From Blattamonas nauphoetae (Eukaryota; Preaxostyla; Oxymonadida), in NCBI GenBank assembly GCA_033064195.1, contig JARBJD010000233.1, positions 1-64,000 of the forward strand: a stretch of DNA of 64,000 nucleotides, written 5' to 3'. The translations under genes and the position numbers were made by a program. Positions 34,011 through 45,356 of this stretch are shown one piece after another. The notes beneath the pieces were generated by a model. It did not search any database, was not told where the DNA came from, and worked only from the letters and a program-made list of their open reading frames with translations. How positions within the stretch are numbered: position 1 is the first letter of the stretch; every line of letters starts with the position of its first letter.

Positions 34011-34955
34011 ATCTATTCCAAATCAAGAAAGGGAAATAGAAAAAGATGAGGGTCGAAACAATGGAGAGGCATACTGAGATACTGAATCATCAATATCTCA
34101 TTCCTTTCGGTCCAGATCGAATCTGGATTTGAACAAGTCATCCATTCCAGACTAATGAAGAGAAGTGAACGGAAAAAAGAGGAAAAACAATGGAAACACA
34201 AACTGATATTGTACGAGATGCATCTATCAGCTGAGTTTGTAATCATTGTCAGAGAAGAGAAGAGGAAATGCCGAGTCGCGTCGATCTCGATAAATCTTGC
34301 TTCAATGGAGATAAAAAAGAGTCATTTCCAGACAATAGAAGTGTTGAATGGAGAACCGACTTCAAATCACGGTATGAGATGTCCAGAAAGAAAAGAGCTG
34401 ACGAGGACAACTTGACATGGGGAAGATGATCAGAAAATAGGACAGGACAGGACAGGACATGTCCGATTTGTCCTGTTTTGAGATAACTGCAGAAGTTGGA
34501 TGAACTAATTGAGAGAAAGATACAGTGTGAATATAAGGTGCTTGTCCGATTTTGTCCTACTCTGTCCTCTCTTGGGCCGATCGTCCTGTAAACTCCTAAT
34601 TAGGAGTTTGTAGGACAGAACCCCGGAAGCTCGAAATTCGCCACCAAACCGGTTTTTACGCACTTTCACACCCTTTTCAACAATTTTAGATGGGGATGAA
34701 CGAGTTTTGAATGAAAAACTCCACTATAGTGTCAGAAAAAGGCCAAGCAAAAAATATACATTCCAATAGTCGTTTTGAGGCATTCTCTGGCATTGTACTG
34801 AACAGAATGGAGACAAAGAATGTTTGACGCGCAGAGAGAAGATGAATTCAGACGAAATAGAGGCAGATAAAGGTGTCTTTCTGAATCGGACAGGACCTCT
34901 GTCCTCTGTCCTACAGATTTGGCCTCTTGTCCGTCCGCTTAACATCATAACCACA
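34000..34955. repeat. About 950-bp dispersed repeat, inverted partner at 56545-57490
   Basis: Divergent inverted partner of 56545-57490. Shared landmarks in order: GATCAAGA(C/T)ATCTA, the AATATCTCATTCCTTTCGGT stretch, AGAAGTGTTGAATGGAG, ACAACTTGACATGG, a run of GGACA repeats (34438-34460), an AAACTCCTAATTAGGAGTTT palindrome near 34590, and the terminus AAGCGGACGGACAAG before ATGTTAAG. Overall identity looks moderate, so the copies are old. No transposase seen. Open frames such as 34724-34954 are short and not convincing. Confidence 0.65.
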
Positions 34956-35015
34956 TAATTCCTGACGTCACTGCACGATGCATTGCGACGAGATTATCTT
35001 TCACAATCTCGACTA

Positions 35016-35394
35016 CTGTCAGCGAGGCAATTGGTTTTCGGTTCTTTTGGTTTTTTCAAAGGGTCGGATCAGAGCTGTTTTCGTGAAATGTGTCAATATG
35101 ATTCAATAAGGACAACGAGGCTCAATAAATCGGAATAAAAACACAATTGATGTGTTGTTTCAATTGAATAGCTCACTGGAAAAGGCTCAACCAATGGTCA
35201 ACCGAACTGGAGTTCTTCAATTCTTGCCTTTTCGTGGAAGGAGGTTCGTTTCAATTTGTGATTATGTGTTATTGAGTGTTGATTTTTGTCAAAGCAACGA
35301 TAAAAGAGGAAAAGGATCACATTGGGTTGAAATGATGCAGATCCGACCCTTTGAAAAAATCTGAAGAACCAAAAACCAATTGCCTCGCTGACAG
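35016..35394. mobile_element. 379-bp MITE with about 57-bp inverted termini, TA target site
   Basis: Starts CTGTCAGCGAGGCAATTGGT and ends with its complement. The arms run 35016-35073 and 35338-35394 with a few mismatches. TA on both sides (35014-35015, 35395-35396). No coding capacity. Confidence 0.85.
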
Positions 35395-35664
35395 TATTGA
35401 ACTATCTCCAACCCCATCACGTTTCTCTCGTCAAAATGGGATGCGCCCCACATTCCCGCCATTCCACAGCCATCCCCGCTTTGTTTTGTGGTGTGTCCTG
35501 ATTTCTGGGATTTGTCTTTTGGTGACATCAGTTGTTCAGTTTCACTTTTTCTTTTTGTTCTCCAATTCGCTTTCTCTTTCGTCCTCATCTCTTCTGTTGT
35601 CTCTCCTGCTCAGATCTGCACTTGGAAGAGATATATGCACTCATGAAACTGTCATTGTCATTTT

Positions 35665-35863
35665 TTGTCTCATTCTCGCAAATGGACAAAGAAAGAGCAA
35701 CCTGATTGGATCATTGAGCCCACTGACTCGTTCTTTGGTATTCAGCCAGAATTCGATCGTCTGCGGATGAGATCCCTTCGAAATGGCTTTAGGGTTCATC
35801 CTGTTTTTTCTCACTGTTTTTTTCCCTCGTCAGTCCTTCTCACCATTCCAAACCACATTCTGA
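35665..35863 (+). CDS. Small hypothetical gene end with a 40-nt intron
   Basis: The frame KKEQPDWIIEPTDSFFGIQP is protein-like and runs to 35793. A 40-nt GT..AG segment with a pyrimidine-rich 3-prime part (35794-35833) follows, and removing it leads in ten codons to a TGA at 35861-35863 (SFSPFQTTF). An upstream exon is likely (a frame reading DLHLEEIYALMKL ends near 35650) but I could not fix its splice sites. No family recognised. A reverse-strand frame at 35289-35588 is probably a shadow. Confidence 0.35.
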
Positions 35864-36115
35864 CAATCAAGTCACATCAATGCTCCCTCAACTTCTTTTC
35901 TCTCGCTCAATCTCATTTCTCTCACTTCCAACGTCAGCCACTCACTCTGACGCTGAACTTGGTCATTCTGCTCCTCTCTCTGCGAATTCGGCCAACGCCA
36001 TTCGCAGATCACACTTTTAAGACCCTCTTCACAATCGAAGCACCAACATCGTCCTCTTTTCTGTCCTCTTAACTTCAATCGCACGCCACATCAATTCCGC
36101 ATCTCGACGACGGCG
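35864..36115. other. No gene seen
   Basis: CT-rich spacer of about 250 bp between the small hypothetical gene and the zinc-knuckle gene; it may contain the latter's promoter and first exon. Confidence 0.3.
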
Positions 36116-36117
36116 AT

Positions 36118-36322
36118 GAGGTTTGTGGGCGAGAAAGAACTGAAAAGGTGTTTGGAACGCGTGCTGCAAGGTGTGCTTCGCTTTCTCTCATTTTGTGATG
36201 TGCAGTGCGAGAAAACAGGGCATCTGAGTCGAGACTGTCCCAACCAGGACACGCGGATCTGTTTCCTGTGTGGGGGCTTCGGGCATGTTTCCAGGGAATG
36301 TCCGAAGCGGAAACGGCATTAA
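36118..36322 (+). CDS. CCHC zinc-knuckle protein, intron-containing, 5-prime end unresolved
   Basis: The C-terminus carries two zinc knuckles: CFLCGGFGHVSREC is a full CX2CX4HX4C. The first knuckle reads CEKTGHLSRDC but lacks its first Cys pair in the unspliced frame. Removing a 35-nt GT..AG segment (36171-36205) joins CCK to CEKTGHLSRDC, giving CX2CX4HX4C; this is good evidence that the segment is an intron. The tail is basic (PKRKRH). The exon upstream of 36170 needs a further splice because that frame meets TGA near 36140. Host proteins of this type bind RNA or single-stranded DNA. A nucleocapsid remnant is the alternative, but no polymerase-related sequence lies nearby. Confidence 0.55.
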
Positions 36323-36525
36323 TTGACGTGTTATTCCTTTTTTCTGGTTGTTTTGTGATTGTTTTTCATCAGACGGTGAAGTGAACTACCTTGAGTTGGA
36401 AAGCTCTGTGGTTTTTTAGGAAGAACAACAGTGAAAGATAGAAGCAGATTGAATGACAAGAGAGATTAACTTAATAATTTCGTCAAACAGCGCATCCTTC
36501 AGGTGTTCCCTGCAGATTGATGGAA

Positions 36526-39500
36526 TTAATAATCGAGAAGGTCAGCATTTGCTCCTTTCCAAATGTCCAAAAACGATTTCGAGAACGAGTCATACGCAAC
36601 GTTGCTTCGGTCTTCCATCCCTTCCTCACTCAGAGCGAGCACAACTTGTCTCATTTGTGGGTCGGACCGATTCTCACTCACTCTGAATTTGTAGTGGAAA
36701 CTGATGCAACATCTCAGCAATGATGGGATGGTGTCCAGACGGACAAGAGCGATGGAGAGGACGGAGAGAAGAGAGGAGAGAGGAGGGGTGGAGAGAGAGG
36801 ATGGAGTTCCAGTGTCGATGAGAGACAGAACAAGAGAGAGGAAGATGTTCAGAAGTTGCGAGTGTTCGTCCTCATCTGAACGAATCTCAACTCTGTCTGG
36901 CGACGAAGGCACGACAATTGTGAGAATTCGAGTGAGGAAGGGAGCGAGTGGAAGGAGTGTGGAAGCAGAGATTTTAGCTGAGTCTTCGGGAAGGATTATT
37001 GTGCAAAGAGAGAGGAAGAGCTGTTGGGGCGTCACTTGAATCTCCCTCCGAGAGAGTCGGATTCCAAATGGATCTAGAGATGTCAGAGGTCGTGATGAGC
37101 TTGTTCGTCTCTTCGCCAAAATGAGACAGACGATCTCCATCATGTTTGTATTGATGACAGAGCGCAGATTCGCAGACAGCCAAGAAAGAAGCTTAAATGG
37201 TGAAATCGAGTCATCTTTCAAAGGAGGGGTTCGAGTAATTCCAGAAGAGGAGTGTGAGTCGAGAAGGGCTGAGAGAAGGATGGAGGAGACGATGGACGGG
37301 AGTGGTTGTTGGGTGACGGATGATTCGTGAATGCCTCGGAAAGGAGCAGTGGCTCTGCTGATCGAGAAAGGCGTTGGGGTGTTTCGGGTTCGCTCTTCGA
37401 TCTCCTCAAGAATAACCAGGATCGAGCGAAGAAGAGACAGATCGGTTGTCACTGCCAGCGATATCAGCGAGTCGATGGCTGGTGTTGGATCAAACGATTC
37501 ATCAGAAATCAGTTTTTGCATCACTTTCAAACACGAATCGACAATCTGCGACGTCACCTCATCCTTCCCCACAACCCATCCCTCCTCCACTCCTTCCCGA
37601 CGAAGAGGAGCGATCGCACGAAGAGTGTTGAACACAAGTTCACGAAGTGACTGTCTTTGCTCGAGAATCAACCGCGTTTGGGAGAATGCGTATGAGAAGA
37701 AAATCTGGACAGTGTTTGCAATGTGAGTCATTGCGGCTGCGACCAGCGGAAGATTGTTGATGTGACCAGCCAACTCGACAACGCGGTCGAATGCAGCAAG
37801 GTTTTTGTGAAGATGGAGGTTGAGATGAGTGACTGATCGGATCTTGGGAACAGAGAAGATGAGCAGTGCTTGTGCGTCGTTCTCCACGTTCATCAGCTCA
37901 TTTGTGATTTCTGGAACTTCGCTCGAAACAACAACCATTTGTGTCAGAAGCTTCCATCTCTCCTCGCCCTCAGCTGTTCTCAACTTCTCCGTGATTGACT
38001 GCTCGAATGGCGAGATCTTTTTGGGAGAGTGTGCCACATCGTCCGTCAATCGCCGATTGTGTGGGATGAACCTGTGTTGTGATGCACCTGTGGTTTGACG
38101 ACCGAAGTTTGGACTCAAGGGATCGGTGCGAAAAATGATATCAGCCAATTTTCTCAATTCAATGAGGAGAGCGATGGGAGTGTTGTACGAATGCACTGTC
38201 GCCATCTCCACCAAGCACTCCACCTTTTGTATCAAAGCATGGCGGTTGTTCACAATATTTGATGTTATCCACGTATGAAACAACGACAGAAACTGGGTTT
38301 GGGATTCTGGTCCTTTTAACCAAACCAGTGCCCATCAACTGTTGAGTCTAACAACGGGGAAGTGGAAGAATGGGTGGCCCGATCCACCCGAACAAACAAA
38401 CGAATAAACCATTTTGTCTGTCCTGTTAAAACAAGCTAAAGATTCCCGACAAGGGGCTCAAGGGCCACAGTGTCAGTTCTGCCCAAGTGGGGGCCGTTGA
38501 TGGGTCAAAAAAAAAATGTGGGTATCTTTCCCCACTTCTCCAGAAAAGCCCCACCGGGGAAGAAAAACTGGAGAAAATAGGAGAGGTTCAAAAGAACGAT
38601 TGAAATGAAAACACCAAAGGGTTTCAAATAAATGCGCCTCTACTGCGCAAGCTCGATTCCGCTGACGGAAGAGCGGGCTGCCTCTACCGCAGCACAAGCC
38701 GAGATGTCCTCGAGGCTTGTCCCTCAACAGTTGTGTGGCAGATGCCCATGTTGATGGGCACTGGTTTGTTAAAAGGTGTTCCCTCCGCTCACACCATAAC
38801 CAAACCAGGGCCATCAACTGTTGAGTATTGAAAGGAGATCTGCTAAAACAGGATTCGAAGAATGAGAAAAGAAAAGAGAGGTCCTTGATCTGTCCTTTAG
38901 TCAATATGGCCGTGCCCCCCGAAGGGGCTGTCACCAGCTGTTGTAGTTTTAGGGAGACTGTTGTTCCGCTCATCTTGAAGCGAACAGCAACAATTTGTTG
39001 CTTCCTGTCTTCCATCCCCTACCTTGTTCCTCTTGTCACAAACTCAAACCCCCCGCTGATGAGGAGGCGAACAGGGTGAATACTCTGATGCCTCGCTTGA
39101 CACAACTGGATGCCCTTTCTTATCCCTCTGTTCGACGTCCACCCTCCGTGTGACGCACTCCAGCCATTCTTAAACAGAAGGCGAATCTGGTGAACACTCT
39201 GCCGCTTATCTTGAAGCGAATCTGGTGAACACTCTGCCGCTTATCTTGAAGCGAATCTGGTGAACACTCTGCCGCTTATCTTGAAGCGAATCTGGTGAAC
39301 ACTCTGCCGCTTATCTTGAAGCGAATCTGGTGAACACTCTGCCGCTTATCTTGAAGCGAATCTGGTGAACACTCTGCCGCTTATCTTGAAGCGAATCTGG
39401 TGAACACTCTGCCGCTTATCTTGAAGCGAATCTGGTGAACACTCTGCCGCTTATCTTGAAGCGAATCTGGTGAACACTCTGCCGCTTATCTTGAAGCGAA

Positions 39501-42500
39501 TCTGGTGAACACTCTGCCGCTTATCTTGAAGCGAATCTGGTGAACACTCTACCGCTTATCTTGAAGCGAATCTGGTGAACACTCTGCCGCTTATCTTGAA
39601 GCGAATCTGGTCATCTCTTTCGGACCTGGTTCCAACTTCATCCATCACCGAGGTGAATGTCTTTCCTTCTTTCCTCACCTGTCCATCCACCGCAACCTCT
39701 GCTTCAAACACTTTCTGATGAACACATGAGATGCATCACCGCCCGACTGTACGATGATCATTTCAGCATTGATGCCTCTTCCATCTCCTTCTCGTCTTGA
39801 TGAACATTTGATTGTCGAACGAACAATCGATGGGATCGCGATGGACTCGTTGCAACGATCTCTTGATTCGAACGCTTCACGACTACCGGGTTGTCGTCTG
39901 AGTTAAGCCATTCGTGTGGGATACAAATGAACATATTGTGCCTAATATTCATCCTGAATGCGATGATATTCACCTCTTCTTCATGCTTCACGAAGAATGA
40001 TCTTCTTTCTCTCCTCCCACCACGCCTGGTTTTGAAATTGAGCCGTTGCGTACAGTTGAGAAGTGTCTAGCTGATTGAATAGTCGATGACTGCCTCGAAG
40101 TTAGACGACGCCTTGCTTTTGTATTCTTTCAATCGATGTGACTTATGATCAATCACCGTCTGTCGTTGGTGTGGAGTGTTCTTCTCCATTTCAGGTGCGG
40201 AATTGTAGAGGACGAGAGATGGCACAGTTGCTTGGTCAATTCTGAGACTGTCCATCATCCGCCTGAGGCGACGGAATCTTATTCATCAGCAGTGGAGTCA
40301 GCAGCTGTTCATGCCTCATGTCTGTGGTTGAATTAGGTGTGCGCGAAGCCTTGTTCCTCTTCATACTCGATTCAGCTATCGAAAGCGGAAGGAGCAACCA
40401 TGAAGGGAAAGAATGTGTTCAGCTCAGACACATCACCAATGAGATTGCTGCCCACTAACTGTTACTTGGTGGACGACTACTTCTCATCATTTGATTTGAT
40501 CTCGACTTTGACGCTACTGAATTGGAGATTGAGTGATCCAAACGTATCCGTTGAGTCCGTTGTTGGGGTGGCAACAATCATACTTGGTCAACTCCCCCGT
40601 ATCTGGAGGAGTCGAAGCTGAACTTTTGAATCTGAATAGGGTGCTTCCACTCGTCGTATTGATGTGGTTGTGGCTGACTCTCACAATCGTTCTGCTCTTG
40701 GTCTGGTCCTCCTCCCATCATTGAGCATGGTTGAGAGGTGATTTGCGCAGCTGTCGGAAGCGCAAGTCGCCGTGAAAGGCAATCAGGCAACTCCAATATA
40801 TCCATCTCTGCCATTTCCAACTGTGATGTGGATGTCCATCACTTTCGTGCTCATTGTTTCATGCTATTCATTGGTGAATGTCTTGTGCCAATTCCTTTGA
40901 TGGTGTAGTGGCTCAGAGAAACCATATCTTGACACTTGCCCATTCCGATGCCAGAGACGACAAATGATCGTCGTCGACGATTTCTGAACTTGAGGTGTTA
41001 ATCTCCCAGCCGTGAGCGATCTACACATCTTTTCCACTCAGGACATCGTCTTAACAATTCAGAGTTACGAGCGTTTTGCCTCGGTTCTTCGACAATGCGC
41101 CCAAACCCAGATCTCACCTGCTGAATGAACCGTCCAATTGCACTACGGGTGGCTTGAGACCGTCATTGTGAGATTCTTTCGGAGATCGAAGGCCTTGTTG
41201 TGGCCAAGGAGGATGTCAACAATCTCCACATTTTCTATTCGTATTGGGAACAAGAGTTCACAAGTGATAACGCTTGAACAACAAGATATGCTCTCGAAAA
41301 CTGCGATAATTCATGGGTCAAACTCAGTACGTTCTTGATCTGGCAAGAAGGCTGAAGTACAGCGTATGAGAATGTGGTGAGACTGAACTGAGTGATATGT
41401 GCACTTCAAATAGACCCTTCCGTCGAGACTGAACTTTCGACGTATCGCACCAAATATTTGTTCGAATAATGTGCAACCATTCGAGTTTATTGATTGTTTC
41501 GCTGGATGTTTGGAAGACGCGAATTGTGGAACGGGTATGGAATGATTGACAGTGTTCCGTCATTTTTAGTCATTACAACGAATTCTGACATGACATTTTG
41601 GTATTGGAACGAACACTATCCATTTCATGAGGCGGTAGTTTTGTCCCTTGACAGTTTCTTGATGAGCCCACTCTTCGATCGGGCACTGGGATATTCCGAC
41701 ACCAACGATGCTTGTATTGAGAAATGATGCTGTGAAAGTGTGGGGAATTGTGAGTTAATCGAGGTAACTCGGAAATGGAGCTCCCAGGGTGTTCGCCTGA
41801 CTTCATCGCCGTTTGGACGATTTCTGTACAATATCTTGATATATGATAACCTGTTCGAGATGATTGCAGCTTTTCGAGGAGAGTATTGATGTGATCTTAA
41901 GCTTTCTGGATCTGACTGGCAAACACTTGTGTTGTCGTGTCGTAGAGAAACTATCACGTCTGTGCGTTGTTAACTGTATATCAATTGCTCTTGTTCGAAA
42001 GAAGGATGCTGCTGCACGTTTCCGGAATCCTGTAAGGTTCTTCAACCCAAATTGGATGGATCGAAAGGACGTCATCATGTGGTGACTGAACCCTGCCGAA
42101 TCGGGATATTTGTGACGTACTCCACTTTACTGGATGGAGGTGACTTCACCCTAAGTCAACTGTGTCTGGAAGACACATTGCTTCGCGTCGGCGGATGCGT
42201 CGTCTGGAATCTGATATCAGTCGATCCCCTCGTCATATACACTCGCTGCGGTCTGTTTGCTGCTGTAGATATGTTTTCCTTCAAATTCCTTGTACAATCT
42301 GAGGTTGACGCTGTTGTTGTTGATCACATCCGGACGAGTCTGTATTCATTTACCCCGTCGTTGTTGTCATATGAACATGATTGAACTAATGAATTGAATC
42401 GTCATTGATTTGTTCTTCATCTTTTGTTGCTCCGAGTAGTATTTTCGTCCATCTTCGTTGCATCATTTGTTCGTGGTTGTGATGCGTTGTTCCTTTCGTC

Positions 42501-45105
42501 CCAAAAACAGTAGTACTTGTTGAGATGTTGTTGGCACTATCTTGAGTGCACTTGAAGCCTGTTGTATAACATGATCGATCCAGTGACTTCTGAAGAATGG
42601 TCACTGGTGTTTTTGTCGAGGCTCAAATTGATGACTTCCGTGATGAATTCTACAATTTTGATTCTTGTCACTAGCACTGTCTTGAGTGCTGACAAAGTTA
42701 GTTTTGTCTTTCTCCTGGAGGACTCGTTTCTTGTCGGCTGTCATCGGGACAATTGGTGAATCAAAACGATGGATTCAACCACGCATTCGTTGAAAATACA
42801 GGAACTAGAAGCTTATTTTTGAGGAAGGACGAAAATAGTCTCGGTAAACTTGCTGTAAAAATCTTAGTAGTTTGTTTGTGTAGTTTGATCGGGCCACCCA
42901 TTCTTCCACTTCCCCGTTGTTAGACTCAACAGTTGATGGCCCTGGTTTGGTTATGGTGTGAGCGGAGGGAACACCAAGAAAAGGGAAGAGATGGACAAAG
43001 TTAGTATCCCGTGTCTCAGGGCATGTTCGATGCAAGAACGGGTCCCATTGATAATTGCGGCAGGTGAGGGTGATTTCGATGTCGGCCAGTGTTGTCAGTG
43101 CAGTGAGTGGAGAGGGTCGGCTGCTGTCGTTCCACACACTTGGCTGTTCTGACAATCGACACAGCTCGGGAGAGAAGAAGGGGAAGGAGTGAGGGAGTGT
43201 TGTGGTTGAGTGAAGGGCGTTCACAAGACAACCAGCGAAATGAGTCCCAATCAATCTCGCATGCGCATTGGAGTCTGGTGTGGACTTGACATCGGAGCGA
43301 TACAACAATAGAACACAACCTGCTTCGGTACAAATCGACTGACAAGGATCTTTGTTGTGATCTGCCTCACTCGAGGTCCGAGAATGTCGTGGTGAGAATG
43401 CATCGCTCACAGGGAATGTCGTTGGAGTGGCGAAGAGGAGTGCCTCGGTGTGAGGTGTGGACAGGCCAAACTGGTTCGAGATGACAGACACAGCAGCTGT
43501 CGACAGCTCGTCGTGAGTGCTCGCAGCGGAGAGAACGAGGAGAGTGAGAAGAGACGATGGGATCGAGTTGAAGTTTTTACTATTCAGGGTCAGATCCATC
43601 TTCACTTCTGCAATCGTGTTGAGCAGCACAACCCAATTCTGTGTCGCTCGACCAAAGTCCAGACAGCGCGGTACAGCCGGCGAGTCGGACACCACCCGAA
43701 CTGAACTCACTACTGTCGAAAAAGCGATATCCAAAATGTGTCGAGCGTGTCTCTCGACGAGGCGGCGGAAGAAGGCAGAGTTTGTGCTGGCCATGCGGAT
43801 GAACGAGCTGGCAGGGTCGGTGAACGAGCGAGGGGAGAGGAGGGAGCGGAGTGGGAATGTTGGGCCGAGGAGCGGTTCGCTGAGTTTGGTGAAGAGAGGA
43901 GACGAAGACTGGCTGAGTGCGGAGATCAGGTTCAGGTGTCGATCGTGACGGAAGAGAGTGTCGGAGGGAGAAGAGGAGAGATCGACTGTTTCGAGAAACG
44001 AGTCGATGAGGTCGGGATGGGCTGAGGAAGAGATGTAAGAGTGAGGATGCTCAAAATGGCACACCATTCAGAAATGTGGCAGTGTGTTGGAGACATTGAG
44101 AAAGAAGATACATCCAGTGTATTACATCAAATTTGAATGTCGGAACTAGTTCTTTCGGGAGATGACTGATGAAAGCAGCAATCTTCCTGAGTGGATCCTG
44201 AAGAAACCGATGAATGAAGCAATGAGAATCCAAACATGTTCATTTTGTGAGATTTTGACAATTTTCTGAAGTGAGCCAAAAGAGGTGAATTTTAAAATGC
44301 GTTCACTTCCTTCACGTGACACGGCTTCCGAAAAGGCGGGGAAATTAGAGACGATAGTTTCATACACCGCATCACCAATACCAAGGATGGAACAGGCCAT
44401 CATCTCATTGCACAGAATATCCGCCAATGCAGAAAAAGAGGATTGACATTGAGAATCTTTGGCAAGATATGGTTGAGGGTGGCACAGAAAATAGCGGAGA
44501 AGGGATGAAAGATCTGTTGAGAGAGGTTCAAAGGAGACCAGCGGGAAGATTTCAGAGAGTTGGGCAAGTCGATAGAGGTTACGATGGATGGTCTGATTTG
44601 GCTGGATCTGTTTCAGAATCGAATGAGAAAGCCCCGAAATGTGGAAGAGAGTGAGAACATCTTCAAAACACGACACTGAAACAATCAATAAAAGCAAAAC
44701 AGACCGATTGTGGCGAGTGACTCAAGATCGAAGTTCTGGAGAAGAAGAAAGCATGAAAAAGTGAGGATATTGAATGGAAAGAGCGAACTTCAATATCGCG
44801 TTGAGACATGGTGACACCAAAACGAAGAAGGAGAGTTCGTCGTTCATCAACTTTCAAGTGGTCCAAACATCCTAACAAGAACAAAAATGCCGAAGAATGA
44901 AAAAAAACACACTCCACAGTAGGGCAATGAGAGCTTGTGGATACGCTTCATGATAATGCCTGTTTGGGTTTGAATAGGAGGCGAGAAGTTCGTCGAAGCG
45001 TTCGATCGGATTCTCCTCAGTTGCCCAGAGAGTCAGACGATCCGAATGGTCGAGTTCAGAAGAAATAGAGGGAGAGAGTCCTGCTTTCATGTGTGTATGA
45101 GTCAT
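36526..45105 (-). CDS. Large helical-repeat (ARM/HEAT-like) protein gene, at least six exons, split by transposons
   Basis: Minus strand, ATG 45105, stop 36526-36528. Exons: 45105-44913, 44871-44789, 44735-44705, 44675-44236, 44197-44065, then 44021 onward. All five introns are GT..AG, 29-53 nt long (44872-44912, 44736-44788, 44676-44704, 44198-44235, 44022-44064), and phases agree throughout. The last exon runs to about 42976, where a 4.2-kb element and a 0.45-kb element (38320-42975) intervene, and resumes at about 38315. The host frame on the right (LFPFL) and left (LKGPESQTQFLSLFHTW) matches if a 2-bp target duplication is allowed, so the gene was intact when hit. About 1240 residues, leucine-rich helices with Ser/Thr-rich loops; no named family. 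Divergent from the peptide-precursor gene, 251 bp away. As it stands the insertion would truncate the protein after about 640 residues. Confidence 0.7.
38320..38768. mobile_element. 449-bp element with TTAA target duplication
   Basis: Starts CCAAACCAGTGCCCATCAAC and ends with the complement of CAAACCAGTGCCCATCAAC. TTAA flanks both sides (38316-38319, 38769-38772), the target site used by piggyBac-type elements. Its left terminus, including the longer stretch to about 38380 (GTTGAGTCTAACAACGGGGA...), is nearly identical to the right terminus of the adjoining 4.2-kb element, so it may be a deletion derivative of that family. No coding sequence. Confidence 0.75.
38775..42975. mobile_element. 4.2-kb element with 51-bp inverted termini, possible piggyBac relative
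   Basis: Left terminus 38775-38825 and right terminus ~42925-42975 are inverted copies beginning GGTGTTCCCTCCGCTCACAC and continuing through CCAAACCAGG. Near the left end is a 35-bp tandem array (39181-39610). The interior carries only short open frames on both strands. One, 40337-40621 plus strand, has CYLVDDYFSSFDLISTLTLL, reminiscent of the 'DNyFtSl.Ll..L' catalytic-Asp block of piggyBac transposases. That hint, plus the TTAA site of the sister element, is all I have for the family. The coding region is heavily decayed. It splits the helical-repeat gene 36526-45105. Confidence 0.6.
39181..39610. repeat. 35-bp tandem array, about 12 copies
   Basis: The unit begins GCGAATCTGGTGAACACTCT and ends CCGCTTATCTTGAA. 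Twelve head-to-tail copies are almost identical (one has TACCGC for TGCCGC), followed by a partial unit. Degenerate relatives occur just upstream (near 38970 and 39060). The near identity implies recent expansion. It is subterminal in the 4.2-kb element. Confidence 0.95.
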
Positions 45106-45356
45106 AATGAGTCCTGTGTGGAATCAAAAAATACAAATAATGGGCAAGATCGATCCAATCCTGAAGTTCTCGATGATCCGCAGTGTGCATGCCATTTTCA
45201 TCCACAGGAGGTCATCAAACACATTTGATGGAATAATTTTGAGTTTCGACTTTGAGATGTTTCACTCTTTCGCACATCATTCCATCGAGTGATCAGACCA
45301 ACATGTGGAATTTGGGCGCAGGAAGAAAATACCCAACTCAAGAAATTATCTTAAAA
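45106..45356. promoter_or_regulatory. Shared divergent intergenic region
   Basis: The 251 bp between the start of the minus-strand helical-repeat gene (45105) and the plus-strand peptide-precursor gene (45357) must hold both promoters if the starts are right. It is AT-rich with a run TTAAAA just before the precursor ATG. No metamonad initiator consensus was recognised with confidence. Confidence 0.35.

Noticed and set aside
36118-36322. Zinc knuckles as a retroelement nucleocapsid
   Set aside because: No reverse transcriptase, integrase or LTRs nearby, and the gene has an intron that completes the knuckle; a host RNA-binding protein is simpler.
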